From Variovorax sp. Root473 (GTDB lineage Bacteria; Pseudomonadota; Gammaproteobacteria; Burkholderiales; Burkholderiaceae_C), in contig NZ_LMEV01000014.1 of the NCBI RefSeq assembly GCF_001426505.1, positions 133,582-197,581 on the forward strand: a stretch of 64,000 nt of DNA, in the 5' to 3' direction. The notes beneath the pieces are model-generated. The model was not told the origin of the DNA, searched no databases, and saw nothing but the letters and a program-made list of their open reading frames with translations. Within the stretch, counting starts at the first letter, position 1. Each line of letters opens with the position of its first letter. Shown here piece after piece: positions 63,452-64,000 of the stretch. The position numbers were made by a program, and so were the translations under genes.

Positions 63452-64000
63452 ATGAAGGCCCAGAACATCCTCCAGACCATCGGCAACACGCCGCACATCC
63501 GCATCAACCGCCTGTTCGGCCACGCGAAGCAGCAGGTCTGGATCAAGTCGGAGCGCGCCAACCCCGGCGGCTCGATCAAGGACCGCATCGCGCTCGCGAT
63601 GGTCGAGGACGCGGAGAAGAGCGGCGCGCTGAAACCCGGCGGCACCATCGTCGAGCCGACTTCGGGCAACACGGGCATCGGCCTGGCGATGGTCGCGGCC
63701 GTCAAGGGCTACAAGCTGATCCTGGTGATGCCCGACAGCATGTCGGTCGAGCGCCGCCGCCTGATGCTGGCCTACGGCGCCACCTTCGACCTCACGCCGC
63801 GCGCCGGCGGCATGAAAGCCTCGATCGCGCGCGCCGAGGAAATCGTGGCCGGCACGCCCGGCGCGTGGATGCCGCAGCAATTCAACAACCCCGCGAACAT
63901 CGACGTGCACGTGCGCACCACGGCCGAAGAGATCGCGGCCGACTTTCCCGACGGCATCGACGTGCTCATCACCGGCGTGGGCACGGGCGGCCACATCACG
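63452..64000 (+). CDS. cysK: Cysteine synthase, partial (runs off the window)
   Basis: PLP-dependent O-acetylserine sulfhydrylase; 183 codons are visible. The PLP lysine is K43 in NPGGSIKDR, the substrate loop is [12 protein letters not shown], and the glycine-rich phosphate loop GVGTGGHIT is at the window edge. AAGGAGATTCC precedes the ATG. It could be the A (CysK) or B (CysM) type; the motif spacing suits CysK. Confidence 0.93.
   Translation, partial: MKAQNILQTIGNTPHIRINRLFGHAKQQVWIKSERANPGGSIKDRIALAMVEDAEKSGALKPGGTIVEPTSGNTGIGLAMVAAVKGYKLILVMPDSMSVERRRLMLAYGATFDLTPRAGGMKASIARAEEIVAGTPGAWMPQQFNNPANIDVHVRTTAEEIAADFPDGIDVLITGVGTGGHIT

Overview
The window is a contiguous piece of a high-GC betaproteobacterial chromosome. 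Gene content and order point to the Comamonadaceae, most like Variovorax: a complete dcw cluster with an oversized MurD, hslVU upstream of mraZ, a DksA with one remaining zinc-finger cysteine, a Bug-type tripartite tricarboxylate binding protein, a TorF-type porin and an AaeXAB-like efflux operon. The genus is an inference from protein resemblance. No rRNA, tRNA, CRISPR array or intact insertion sequence was seen.

Layout. (1) 42-18115, minus strand: division and cell-wall cluster read mraZ-rsmH-ftsL-ftsI-murE-murF-mraY-murD-ftsW-murG-murC-ddl-ftsQ-ftsA-ftsZ, mostly with 4-bp stop/start overlaps. Four AGTG repeats at exact 10-bp spacing form a probable MraZ operator ahead of it. (2) 18389-23051, minus: dksA, a STAS-domain protein, hslV, hslU. 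(3) 23394-30630: a YdgA-like protein, a CobW-type GTPase, rlmI, xerC, a YdcF-like protein, a DUF484 protein and dapF. (4) 30706-36729: a LysR regulator divergent from a five-gene operon (isochorismatase-like hydrolase, XapX protein, Tat-exported amidohydrolase, DoxX protein, MFS exporter), with an ATC-N9-GAT palindrome between them. (5) 36751-38389: a DsbA-like isomerase and an alpha/beta hydrolase.

(6) 38439-41640 is an accessory, AT-rich island. It holds a 790-residue protein joining a restriction-endonuclease-like N-terminus to a STAND-type NTPase, then a 361-bp hairpin-rich leader and a small unknown ORF. This is the best candidate for an undescribed antiphage system here. (7) 41710-45480: an MFS transporter, an aldo/keto reductase, then a PAAR-M35 metallopeptidase fusion (probable type VI secretion effector) followed by a secreted protein that may be its immunity partner. 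(8) 45579-53456: a thioesterase, two broken genes abutting at about 46793, an amidohydrolase, a TorF porin, a Bug-type binding protein, a NUDIX-metallo-beta-lactamase fusion, a pseudouridine-synthase homologue lacking the catalytic Asp, and a lipoprotein.

(9) 53446-59899, minus: a MarR-controlled efflux operon (marR, FUSC pump, DUF1656, membrane fusion protein, outer-membrane factor, Bcr/CflA MFS). (10) 60013-60382: RNase P RNA. (11) 60441-64000: norR divergent from the flavohaemoglobin gene hmp, then the start of a cysteine synthase gene that runs off the window.

Starts were chosen from Shine-Dalgarno spacing, stop/start overlaps and family length. All functions are homology judgements made by eye.
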